The position numbers and the translations under genes were made by a program. This document shows, in pieces, positions 1 through 8,952 of a DNA stretch of 24,944 nt. Source of the stretch: Oehlia diaphana (lineage: Eukaryota; Glomeromycota; Glomeromycetes; Glomerales; Glomeraceae); NCBI GenBank assembly GCA_003833135.1, contig QZLH01001038.1, positions 21,085 to 46,028 of the forward strand. The letters run 5' to 3'. Under the pieces are notes generated by a model. It saw nothing but the letters and a program-made list of their open reading frames with translations, did no database searches and was not told where the DNA came from. Each line of letters starts with the position of its first letter. Within the stretch, counting starts at the first letter, position 1.

Positions 1-330
1 CGAAAAGTTTAATTAGTTAGTTACTCAAAGTTTAAACGCAATTATAAGCCCGCAATTTTGAGTTAAAGAATTTCGCAGAGTTTCGCAAAAAAAAAAGGAC
101 AAAAAGCGAAGATCTGCTATTTCGCAGAATTACGCAAAACTGGCATGTTTTAAATTTTCTATTAAATGAAATTCTGCAAAATTGCAGAATTTTTGCTGAT
201 TTTATAGGTAAAAATATTCAATTATCTGCGAAGTTGCAAAGTTTGCAGAATTTCGCAGAAATACACAAAAAATGACCAAAAAAAAGCAGAGATCTGCTAA
301 TTTCGCAGATCTCTGCAGTTCTGCACCCCA
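1..330. repeat. Block of degenerate TTCGCAGA-type repeats
   Basis: From about 65 to 330 the sequence is built from many short, degenerate direct and inverted copies of TTCGCAGAATT / AATTCTGCGAA (for example near 67-90, 118-138, 172-192, 226-262 and 282-325), with poly-A spacers. The last 45 bases form a near palindrome around GCAGAGATCTGC. Repeated short motifs in both orientations are typical of the subterminal parts of non-autonomous hAT-like elements, and three similar blocks with other motifs occur later in the window. The left end lies outside the window and I could not fix a terminal repeat on the right, so the class is inferred. I see no gene in 1-534. Confidence 0.5.
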
Positions 331-534
331 AAAAATTTCCCGATGTTTACAAGACTTTAGGGTAATCTATTAATAATATGTCTATAGTCGGAATGGAACA
401 TTTTATTAGATATAGTTTTGCGCAAAAAAAGTTTGCATGCAAAACCTATCTATAGACTATAGTGGTATGTGTCTATATCGCAAGTTGTGTCACACCTGAC
501 AGACTAGCAGATCGGCAACTCCATTACTTAACTA

Positions 535-744
535 TCAGTTATCGGTTTTATCATGTGATACAGACATTAGATTTTTTATTAATTCATTCTGCGTTTGATT
601 ATCTTCTAATTTTGCAATTCTAGCCTTAAGCTCAGTATTCTCAGCTCTAATTTTATCATTCTCTGCCTTAATTTTATCATTCTTAGCTGAGAACCTGGCA
701 ATAAAACTTCTCAATAAATTGGTCTTATCTATTTCAGATTGCAT
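535..744 (-). CDS. Small coiled-coil protein, 69 residues (hypothetical)
   Basis: The reading frame runs from the ATG at 744-742 to the TGA at 537-535. The protein starts MQSEIDKTNLL and is dominated by a charged helix with repeated K-I-x-A-E-N-x units at about residues 20-47, followed by an L-K-A-R-I-A-K-L-E-D segment, which looks like a short parallel coiled coil. It has no membrane segment or catalytic motif. The frame stays open upstream to 906, but the extra 54 residues read like hydrophobic, promoter-type sequence, so I prefer the internal Met. Coiled-coil N-termini of this style start many lineage-specific proteins in Rhizophagus (recollection, not checked). Those are usually longer, so this may be the truncated front end of such a gene. 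No partner function can be assigned. Confidence 0.45.
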   Translation of the reverse strand: MQSEIDKTNLLRSFIARFSAKNDKIKAENDKIRAENTELKARIAKLEDNQTQNELIKNLMSVSHDKTDN

Positions 745-1094
745 ACTAGCATAATGTAATATTAGTATGACAATATTCAAAAGTAAAAAATCATGTGATT
801 TTAGCAGGGGCACCCCAGCTGAAATTTGCCAAGAAAATTTTATTATCTGATACATACCACTTACACGAAAAATATGAATATATATGAAATCGACCACCAG
901 AGTCACTTTATTAATATAGGAAAAAAATGATATTACATATATAATTCTATCTATTCAGAATCTACATTTGAACTATCTTTATTTCTTTTGGATCTAACTG
1001 AAGGTACGTTAAATAGTAAAGACATATTAACTATCAAAATGTTCTGCAGAATTAGCAGAGTCTTTACAAAATTTGTTACAGTAGACAGATCTGA

Positions 1095-2775
1095 TTATTG
1101 CACAGAGATTTCTGCTTTGTAAAGATGGTAATAACGATGCACATTTCCCACATCTCTGATAAGAACATTTAAGCGTATTATTCGTCCAGCAACTTGTATT
1201 CCAATAATTCCAAATTCACCTTTATCCAGCCCAGACAATTTATGCATCCAATGCATCCCATCATTGGTTTCGTGCCATAACTTTATTTCATCATCCTTTT
1301 TCTTCTGCGGTGTGCAAGACAAGCGTGAACTTTCAACATATATGAGCTCATATTTTTTTCCATCATGCTTCATTACAAACATGATGTCTGGCTGTCTTCC
1401 TGTCTGCCCTTCACCTTTCCTATCTGCACTAGCCAATCTTTGTCATTCAGCACTAAAAGAATATTAATATTAGTCTAGAGGTTTTGAAATACCACTTTCC
1501 TAATTATATTATAACTTACCTGCTAACATAAGATGACCTTCCTAAAGGAAGACCTTTTAATGTGACCTGAATAGCAGGAACTATTACATTAGTTACATAA
1601 GTACCTTCATTTTGTGATTTCGCAAACTCAGAGCTAAAGGCAGAATTATTCCATGAATCGTTTAAAGAACTCAAAGTTCTTGATGTGATGTCTGCAAGCT
1701 CCTTATCTGATTCTTTCCATTCCCCATTATGCGAAAGTTTTTGTGGTAAAACGCTTATATTACTCTCGGCAAAGTTAACTACAAATTCATCACATTTTTC
1801 CCATATAATTCGTGGAAGTGATGAAGGAACCATATTCTCTACCAGTTTCTAAAGATAGCATAATGATAAATTAAAATGAAGTCTAGTGCTAGATCAAAAA
1901 GCATGTGATTGTATATGAAAAAAAAGAATTTTACCATAAAAGATTCTCTCAGCCGTTCTGGTAATGCTTACATCAGATCTGAATCATCGCTAATTACTTG
2001 GTTGGCCAGAGGATCTTTCCAAGTTAACTCAAAAATAGATACTGCATTTACACTCGAAAATAAATGCTGGTAAAGCTGTGAGGTATCTTTTCTGAATTTA
2101 CCCTTCAGTGCCTTAATATTTTTTTCAATTTTGTTTGAAGTAAGAGGCCTTTCCCTATTCGTTTTCACTGCACCGATATTACATAAACTACAGACTGTTT
2201 TAAAGCCAATTTTGAACTAACGCAGACATACAATTAATTAGCCCAGGCATAAGTATTAAAAAATTATCAAAAACGCATGCGCTATCAGATTAAAATAAAG
2301 CCCTATTCTCGCATGGTTAGCTACTCCAATACTCAAATAAAGACTTTATATGACACTAAAATAACCACATTGAATTAAGCATACACCTATAGCCTAACTA
2401 CCCTCCACACTGCCGAGGAAAGAATCCTGTGAGTGGGCTAATAGGATATTTAGTCTATTATACTCTCTCCCTCAGAATGGTATCACTGACTGATTGCATT
2501 ATTCATTACTCAAATAAAAATTCCAGTCACCAGTAACTCAAAGCTTAATATCTTACCTCTGATAGAACTTCAAGAAGAGTAGTATGACGTGAGGAGCCTC
2601 ATTCATATTGATTCTTCACAAATGCTACAGCCTGCTCGATAATACTTTTCAGCTCATTTTGAGATATCCATGGATTGTCTTCAATCTCTTGATAGATAAT
2701 AGACCCAGCGGTAATATCCTCTTCCTCGGCGTTTAATAAGAAAATGTAAATTTTAGTATATAAGTCGGTAGGCAT
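1095..2775 (-). pseudogene. Broken multi-exon lineage-specific gene with nuclease-like C-terminal segment
   Basis: Four exon-like blocks follow each other on the minus strand: 2775-2557 (start MPTDLYTK), about 2167-1935 (5' edge uncertain), 1848-1520 and 1452-1095. Splice sites are clean: GTAAGA after 2557, GTAAAA after 1935 with TTTAG before 1848, and GTAAGT after 1520 with TTTTAG before 1452. The 86-nt and 67-nt introns keep phase. Each of the first, second and fourth exons carries one in-frame stop within otherwise continuous coding sequence: TGA 2601-2599, TAA 1970-1968 and TGA 1445-1443. Downstream of the last stop the protein reads GRQPDIMFV, then YELIYVESSR; the order P-D followed by E-x-S is loosely like a PD-(D/E)XK nuclease core, an uncertain assignment. 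I recognise the family only as a repeated Rhizophagus-type hypothetical. Using an acceptor at CAAAG (1440-1438) would bypass the last stop, but not the other two. The exon 1 to 2 junction does not keep phase and its intron of about 390 nt may hide another exon. Confidence 0.6.
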
Positions 2776-3329
2776 GGTAAAAAAGAATTTACAAGGTGTA
2801 AAAATACTCAACTCCAATATACTACTCAGCTGTTTTAAATCTCTCCATTCACATTCATGGTGGGGAAAGAGATAGGAGAAATATGCGAGGCACTTTACGC
2901 CAAAAATTTTATGTTAGAGAATAAGGGCATGTGAAATGTGCATTGAAGATCTTGACATTTTTAAAGACGCTGGGAATAATGCATATACATTCTTTTTTCT
3001 TTATTTCACTTGCCCGACCGCTCAGTAATAAAGGTCTAGTAACATTATATAATATACTGTACTTCAGACAAAATTTAGTAGGAATAGCCTGTAGCCTGGG
3101 AGAAAATAAACTCATAAATAAATGCTATTCAGATAGATAGGGGAAAAAATTTGAAATATTCTTGGGGTTGATTTCAAATTATTTTGTCGCACAAACAGTC
3201 CACACAGAGTTACAGATGATTTGCAGAGTATCACCTATTACATTATATACACTTTAATGAGAATCGCAAAACGTGTTTATTGTATCACATATGCATACAG
3301 TTAAGATACAGTATTATTCGGGATCTGGG
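2776..3329. other. Gene-free stretch upstream of the broken gene
   Basis: There are short open frames on both strands near 2909-3140, but they overlap each other, lack splice context and have no recognisable protein character, so I treat them as chance. No inverted repeat longer than about 10 bp was found by eye. The stretch probably holds the promoter of the minus-strand gene starting at 2775 and the 3' flank of the minus-strand remnant ending at 3330. Confidence 0.4.
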
Positions 3330-3934
3330 TCAAGGACTGATCTGGAAAATTTGGCGTACAAACTCATAATTATCATCCAAATCTGAGAAATTTACGGTAA
3401 TATCTTTCCCGTTATTATGATATATGTATTTTAATGGTGAATCGCATATAGGTTTTAGTAATCCTGATGATTTACTCTCATATGCCTTGTATTCTGAAAT
3501 TCTGATGAAGAATACAATATTATTTTTTCTATCAATACTATAATATTCAGTATCTTGTGGTCATTTTAACATGTCAAGCCAATATTCACTTCTAACAAGT
3601 ATATAGCCTTGCTGATATAATAATTTCTTAACAAGTATGTATGTCACAAAATCTAATCGTATCCATAATTGGGCTATCTTCTCATACATCCAATCATTTC
3701 TTACTGGATAACAAGGTCCTTCATATCCACAACAAATATATCCTAGTTGTACCGATAATTTATTTTTTATACCTAAAAACTTTTTCTCATTAGGAGTACC
3801 ATCATTCCTTACTATCTCCCAACTTTTTTTGCCAAAGATTCAGGTCTCTTCTTGTAATTCCTGTAAGCTTGCTGGATAACTGTTGCATAGAAATTCTCAA
3901 ACTGATATTTATATTGTCTCACAATCAAGAATCC
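3330..3934 (-). pseudogene. Frameshifted and stop-interrupted hypothetical gene fragment
   Basis: Two adjacent frames give strongly protein-like sequence. The upstream frame (about 3934-3820) reads QFENFYATVIQQAYRNYKK and ends at AKKVG. One base later the frame shifts near 3818-3823 and continues WEIVRNDGTP, then FVTYILVKKLLYQQGYILVR and SEYWLDMLK. It hits TGA at 3563-3561, then continues PQDTEYY and VFFIRISEYKAYESK to a TGA at 3332-3330. Adding one T after GTT would turn the G-R-stop reading into V-W-E-I-V, so a 1-base deletion is the simplest explanation. The internal TGA probably replaces TGG (Trp). No catalytic motif is evident. I recall similar sequence in Rhizophagus hypothetical proteins but cannot assign a role. 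Further breaks are likely beyond 3934, where a neighbouring frame (INEMLLRILD) remains protein-like to about 3957. Confidence 0.6.
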
Positions 3935-3957
3935 TCAAGAGCATTTCATTGATCTTC

Positions 3958-4276
3958 CTGAACTTTTTAAAAAAAATATATTATATAATATTGGAGGATC
4001 TAACCCAGAATAGACAGATCATGCATAGTGATTCTCTTCATATATATGAAGCATTTCACAATTATACTAGGCGATCATGTATGCAGATTATATAGCGCAA
4101 AAAAATAAAGTATAAGTTATACATTGCGCCTTTAGCTAAATGATATTAATCTTCAATAGTCTATAATTAATATATTTCTCAGTCAGTTAAACCAGTTAAA
4201 TGAATGTGATTTTTGTACCATCTCTCAATCTTAATGCAGGCTGATTAAAATGGTCTATAGATGGTAATAAGTTATT
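3958..4276. other. Gene-free stretch between two minus-strand genes
   Basis: AT-rich DNA with no convincing open frame. It includes a run (TTTTTTTAAAAAGTTCAG on the minus strand, near 3957-3975) that looks like an intron 3' end leading into the broken gene at 3934, so the 3' part may be intronic. The remainder up to 4276 should hold the 3' flank of the gene at 4277-5053. Confidence 0.35.
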
Positions 4277-5053
4277 TTATTTAGCATACCGAGATGAGAT
4301 AAATATTTCACTTGTGATCCCTTGCTCTGAGCGCCTTTGGCTAAGACTTGATGATTGATAAGAAGTTGGTAAAATCATTTCTTGTCTAGTAGGTGAAATA
4401 TAAGCTGGCTCAAAATTTGAAGCACTTGGCATAGTATCTTTTGCTTTAGATTGTGCATAATTTTTATAGCTAGATGTAAAATTTCCATCAATATCATATG
4501 ATACCGATGCTAACTTATTCTTTTCTGAATGTGGGGTAGATTGGAAGAAAAGTTCTAGACGAAGACGATTAATTTTAGCCTCTTCCTGTAATATATATTG
4601 CTTATATTGCCAGATCTGAAATTTCCTCCTATCAATAAATTTGAGAATTTCTTTTCTTCTTGCATGTTCATTCAAAATACTATTTCCAGAAATGCATCTC
4701 TTCAAGTGGTTATCTTGATAAATACGAGCACTAAAAGAAGTATAAGGTATGAAGACTAAGGAGTCACATACACTGCAATATATATAATTTGTTGGATAAC
4801 CGTGGACTTTATCATTTTCATATAACTTTCCATACATTTCAATATATCCATTCTTAGAAAGGATTCTTGGGTTATCTTCTAGTATTTTTCTAAATGGATC
4901 ACGAATACGAAAGCACCACATTTCTGGTGTTTCATAATCATGTCTTTTTGTTAAAGGGCCTATTCTTTCAAGTATTCTTCTATATTCTGGAAAGTCTTCA
5001 ACACTATTCCATACATCAACTAACATAGAATGACCTCTACTATCAAAATCCAT
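4277..5053 (-). CDS. Hypothetical protein, 258 residues, with a CCHC-like zinc site
   Basis: Single uninterrupted frame from ATG 5053-5051 to TAA 4279-4277. The N-terminal half is rich in aromatic and charged residues (VWNSVEDFPEYRRILERIGP, residues 14-33; a W-C-F-R-I-R segment at 46-51). Residues 93-120 hold CSVC, then 19 residues, then HLKRC: a C-x2-C-x19-H-x3-C arrangement that fits a single zinc-binding site (C93, C96, H116, C120) of C2HC type, as in small DNA- or RNA-binding fingers. A charged helix follows at about 128-170 (RRKEILKFIDRRKFQIWQYK), likely a coiled coil. The tail (about 175-258) is Ser/Thr/Gln-rich and probably disordered. There is no transposase or nuclease signature. The gene is intact while its minus-strand neighbours on both sides are broken, which argues for function or recent origin. 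Function unknown. Confidence 0.65.
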   Translation of the reverse strand: MDFDSRGHSMLVDVWNSVEDFPEYRRILERIGPLTKRHDYETPEMWCFRIRDPFRKILEDNPRILSKNGYIEMYGKLYENDKVHGYPTNYIYCSVCDSLVFIPYTSFSARIYQDNHLKRCISGNSILNEHARRKEILKFIDRRKFQIWQYKQYILQEEAKINRLRLELFFQSTPHSEKNKLASVSYDIDGNFTSSYKNYAQSKAKDTMPSASNFEPAYISPTRQEMILPTSYQSSSLSQRRSEQGITSEIFISSRYAK

Positions 5054-5309
5054 ATTAGCGTTTTGGTAATTTTATAGTGTTTTTTATCAATTTTAGCTGA
5101 TTTAGCAATGATATACTCTACTAAATCCAAATTCATTTTTATTCAAGGATTTAGCCAAAGGCATATAAATATATTTACATGCATGCATCTAAAAAAATCA
5201 TATTACATCGCTCTATTGCAACTTAAATCACGAGGTGATCGGCTAAAAGTAATGTAATGCGCCTTCTGCCTTTTTCTCAGAAAAAAATCTATCACTTATT
5301 TTTGCAAAA

Positions 5310-5751
5310 CTAATTTGAGTTATGTTTTCGCACAGAATCGAAATATGCTTTAGCAAGATTGCCCAAACTAGTCCTGCTAGAAATATTAGACGTACTTGCA
5401 CTATGTTGCATTAACGCAAAGGCTTTGGTGGCAATAGAGGAAAAAGTCAATGAGCATGGCTCATCCCTCATTGAAGCCAATACGTGGTATTACTTTTCTT
5501 AAAATAAATATCCTGAATTTGGATCAATACTAGTTTATTTTTCTTACAATTATCAAAAGCTTGTCACTTAATCTAAGATTCTTACTAAAGGATCATCACA
5601 TTCCTGGTCTCAATGTTCTTTCATCATATCTTTAACTTCAACTAACTCAATGAATCTGCGCCACCTGTGATGAAACAGTTTTCAGTAACGAAAACAGATT
5701 GCCATGGATCCTAGGACGTTCATAACTATTATAATCAGCGTCAAATTTGGC
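5310..5751 (-). pseudogene. Remnant of a multi-exon hypothetical gene
   Basis: Several short segments on the minus strand read as protein in changing frames. These are DADYNSYERPR (from about 5742), then DPWQSVFVTENCFITGGADS in another frame, then RFIELVEVKDMMKEH, a TGA, and DQECDDPLVRILD ending near 5577. A further exon-like piece from 5471 to 5310 encodes FALMQHSASTSNISSRTSLG and ends in the stop TAG 5312-5310. At least one frameshift (near 5650), one internal TGA and one TAG before DPWQS are needed to connect the segments, so this cannot be a working gene. The type is one of the lineage-specific hypotheticals I associate with Rhizophagus, with no known activity. Exon borders are approximate. 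Confidence 0.45.
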
Positions 5752-6138
5752 CTAGGCAAACAAGCAGAAACAATAGATATTGAAGAGTATTTTTAACTTG
5801 TGATCTTCATTGTACTGAAGCAATATTTTTTGTTGATAATGATTTTAACGTTTATACCATATCCAAACTAATAACTGAAATAAATAAATAATATTATTAT
5901 AGCAATTTTATCAAGATCATGTATATTAATTATATAACAGATTCATTTTGATGGGTTTTGAGTAAAGAAATTTGATATATAAATATTTTATTATATTAAA
6001 CCACTTCATTAAAAATCACGTATTCATATCACTTTTATTACTTTATTAATATTTTTATTAATGTGCACAACATTGCTTTGCAGAAAGATTTAAAGGGGAA
6101 ATTGGATTGATAAAAGCACTTATGACATAAATATACTA
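5752..6138. other. Gene-free AT-rich spacer
   Basis: Nothing coding was recognised on either strand. The sequence is AT-rich with scattered TAATATTATT-type simple sequence and leads directly to the target-site TA of the element at 6139. Confidence 0.4.
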
Positions 6139-6566
6139 CAGTCAGACCTCTATGTACCGATATCCTATGTACCAATAATCGCCTGTACCGATAAATTTTC
6201 TATGTCCCATTTCACAATTAATAAAAAAATCTCGTTGTACCGATATTATATATAGTTTTACGATGTAACATGTACCGATACTTTTCTTTGCCCCTTTATA
6301 ATTAATACATAGTAAGATGTACTGATACTTAAGTTACACTGGTATTAATTCGAGCCAACACAATAAATTTGGCCAGAATTAACATAAAGGTTCCATCCAA
6401 ATCACATGATATTTTAAAAATTAGCTATCCGGAGTTTGCATAATGCTGGCAAAAATTGGATTTTAGCCTGCATTATGATTCACTGATGATGGCATATGCA
6501 ACGATAATTTGATATATCGATATATTTTCCCCAAAACAACAGTATCAGTACATAGAGGTCTGACTG
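6139..6566. mobile_element. MITE with TA duplication and pogo/Tigger-like ends, 428 bp
   Basis: The ends are perfect inverted repeats: CAGTCAGACCTCTATGTAC at 6139-6157 and its reverse complement at 6548-6566. Similarity continues for about 5 more bases after one mismatch. The element is flanked by TA on both sides (6137-6138 and 6567-6568). CAGTC...ACCTC ends plus TA duplication match the pogo/Tigger branch of Tc1/mariner transposons. There is no transposase frame, so it is non-autonomous. The motif TGTACCGATA and close variants recur at least six times (near 6154, 6168, 6184, 6237, 6271 and 6319), mostly in the left half, and may be transposase-binding sites. Confidence 0.85.
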
Positions 6567-6744
6567 TATACAGATAATTACTAAGTGATCATTTTTGCAA
6601 AAAATATTATATATCAATATAAGAACATTTTGGATAAACTAATTGACCACAAAGATTTTAAAAAAGAAAACAGAGCATAAGTATATAAAGCATAATCAAT
6701 GTAAAACTCGACCAAATAAGAAGATTGAATACAAATTATTACCA

Positions 6745-7077
6745 TCATTCGTCATCATATTCACCATTATATTCGTCAATATCGTGACTATGCTCATTAT
6801 GACCACATCCGTCACAATGAAATAGTTTTTCACATATAGGGCAACGTTCATTCTATGACATGACTATCGATCTATTATATACAAATGAACTGTTTTTAGA
6901 ATACAAGTTTATACATAAAAACTGAAAAAAAAGAACTGAGGTAAATTACACTTTAGGATGCTTTCGTTTATTGTGACAAACCCATTTATGACGCGAGCAA
7001 TACCCAGCCCTTGATGCAGTCTTGGTCCTTTTGTGGCATGTAGAGCAGTGGTGGGTGAACAGAAATGGGACTGCCAT
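6745..7077 (-). CDS. Small Cys/His-rich protein, 77 residues, two exons
   Basis: Exon 1 is 7077-6952 (ATG at 7077-7075, 42 codons) and exon 2 is 6852-6745 (35 codons plus TGA). The 99-nt intron starts GTGTAA, ends CATAG and is phase 0. Exon 1 carries HHCSTCHKRTK and then GYCSRHKWVCH; exon 2 starts NERCPICEKLFHCDGCGHN and ends in an acidic tail (DEYNGEYDDE). Cysteines at about 11, 14, 27, 34, 46, 49, 55 and 58, with several His, would allow two zinc sites, one per exon. No family was recognised; it may be a zinc-ribbon-like or RING-derived mini protein. Each half is too short for simple ORF scans, but conservation of C-x2-C pairs on both sides of a clean intron supports a real gene. It is transcribed divergently from the kinase gene at 7219, sharing about 140 bp. 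Confidence 0.55.
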
Positions 7078-7218
7078 GGTTTAGAACATTCTGTGGTAAA
7101 CTTTTTTTTACTTCAACTGCTTTTATAGTACTAGGAAAGGTGATACAAAACGCTGATTGGCTTCTGCTATTGCATGTAAAAGCACGTATCCATATGAATT
7201 ATGATTCACAATTCAATC
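7078..7218. promoter_or_regulatory. Divergent promoter region between the Cys/His gene and the kinase
   Basis: This 141-bp interval separates two start codons facing away from each other. It contains a GATTGG (inverted CCAAT box) near 7157-7162 and a TTTTATAGTA TATA-like run near 7121. Promoter activity is inferred from position and motifs only. Confidence 0.35.
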
Positions 7219-8729
7219 ATGGATAACGAAAGTGAAATTTTTTGCTCTAGTTCATCGGATGATGACGAACCTACATTGGACTTGGATCTTAATGCTCTAT
7301 AACAGCTTACTTCCAGTCGCTTAGACAGACATTGTGTTCACACTCGTAGACTAACAAAAGGACTCTATAATGAAATTTATTTATTACAATTTGAGGCTGG
7401 TCCAGACTGCATCGCCCGACTTTCGTGTGATCTAACCCACCCTGCAGCAAAATTTGCTAGTGAAGTTGCGACTATGAGGTATGTCGCTCAAAATACCAGC
7501 ATCAAAGTGCCAGAAGTATATGATTGGGATTGCACCGTGCATAATCCCATAAAAATCCCTTACATTCTCATGGAACGGATACCTGGACAACACTTATATC
7601 AAGTTTGGGATGAGTTAACGATTGAAAAAAAGAAGTGTGTTTTAAGCCAAATTGTCAACACGTTGCTCGAATTATGGATGAAATGCCAGTTTGAAGAAAT
7701 CGGATGTCTTTACATGGACTTTGTGAGTACAGTAATAACTTTTTACTTGTAGTATTATGCAAGGCACATAATTAATATTTATTGAATGTCTTATATAATA
7801 ATATTATAAAATTAGATGGAATCAACTTTTCGAATAGGACCTATTGTGGATCCTGTATTTTATATTGAGGGAAGAAATGCCATTCCTAGTTTCACCGGCC
7901 CTTTTAGAAGCATGCAGGAATTATTTGACGCCTTGATTCAAAAAGAAAAAAAATTCTTTGAGATTCATGTTGTGCAAGAACTTATGAAAAAAAAGAAGAT
8001 AAATCAGATAACGAAAGTGGTAAATCTAATAAAACAAATGGCCTCACTTCAATCCAAGTTATTCAAACTTTTTGATAAATCGATAGATCAAAAACCCTTT
8101 GTTCTTATTCATGGTGATTTTGATGTGCAAAACATACTTGTTAAGCGTTCAGTTATTGATAAAATCAAAATTGTAGGTATCATTGATTGGGAGTTTTCTC
8201 GTACAGGAACTTTATGGAATTTATGCCAGTATCCAATATGGATTCAAGAAGTGGAAGAACCGTTCAGAGTTCTCAACGATTTGGAGTTGCAAGAAAGTCG
8301 TGAAAAGCAGAAAGCTAAGAGAATTTTTTCCATGATGAAATGGTAGCAAAATTGGGGAGCAGAAGCGGACAGATACTGGAAATGAAAAAACGAGATTTGA
8401 GGATCAAAAAATTAGAGGATATGTTTACTTATATGGTTCACAGTTTCGCAGGTTTACAAGGCTTGCTAGAATCGTTCTTCTATCATTACGGGCCAGAGTT
8501 AACCAATGTTCATTTTGATGATCCTATTCCATCTAAAAGAGTTATTACGTATTTGTTATCAAAGGATGAATTATTATTAGATAGAATTATGGAAGAAGTT
8601 CCTATTGATTACATAGCATCTGTCTATTACAAACTTAAATCTAACGATTATAATTTTTCTTGGAAACAAGCTTCTACCATAGCATTTCATATGTGGAAAA
8701 ATGAAAGCAAGGATGATCCCACAATTTAG
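7219..8729 (+). pseudogene. Broken aminoglycoside-phosphotransferase (APH)-like kinase
   Basis: Exon 1 runs from ATG 7219 to 7722, the intron (GTGAGT...ATTAG, 93 nt, phase 0) covers 7723-7815, and exon 2 runs from 7816 to the stop at 8729. Conceptually it has about 470 residues, the usual size of fungal APH-family small-molecule kinases. The hinge reads PYILMERIPG, the catalytic loop HGDFDVQNILV (H about 267, D269, N274) and the metal-binding motif IIDWEFS (D about 292), all intact. Substrate unknown. Three defects are visible. TAA at 7300-7302 interrupts the N-terminal region, where sequence on both sides reads as one protein. A missing T in the T-run at 8324-8329 shifts the frame, so FFHDEMVAKLG is split between frames. 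A probable +1/-1 pair near 8354 and 8382 replaces GAEADRYWK by a scrambled stretch. The first ATG after the TAA in this frame is at 7474 and would delete the glycine-loop region, so the gene is probably non-functional unless the breaks are assembly errors. Confidence 0.75.
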
Positions 8730-8952
8730 GAATATAGTAACATGAATATTTATAATAATGTTAGTTTTGGTGATTGTGAAATATCAAATGTTTAATGAAA
8801 AGAAATTTATATCCGGAGTTTGCAGTACCTAATTTTTTTAAGAAATATATGTATATTTTTACTTATAAAACATACATTCACAATTTAAAAATCAATCGAA
8901 AACATATTTTTATTATTATGTAATTATATGAAAAAGTGGCCAGCTGACTAAT
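8730..8952. other. 3' flank of the kinase pseudogene
   Basis: Short AT-rich spacer with no gene. It contains ATATCCGGAGTTTGCAG (8808-8824), a near copy of a segment inside the MITE at 6139-6566 (near 6425-6440), so it is probably a small repeat fragment. Confidence 0.35.

Noticed and set aside
2909..3140. Two overlapping short frames on opposite strands
   Set aside because: They are mirror frames in AT-rich DNA with no conserved-looking motifs or splice sites.
3883..4095. 70-codon open frame on the plus strand
   Set aside because: Overlaps the minus-strand pseudogene's protein-like sequence and has no protein character of its own.
5310..5500. Plus-strand frame (LARLPKLVLLEILDVLALCC-like)
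   Set aside because: The opposite strand gives a better protein reading with Met and stop, consistent with the neighbouring minus-strand remnant.
6643..6825. 60-codon plus-strand frame with a hydrophobic end
   Set aside because: The hydrophobic stretch is the antisense of the Cys/His gene's acidic exon 2; no splice or start support.
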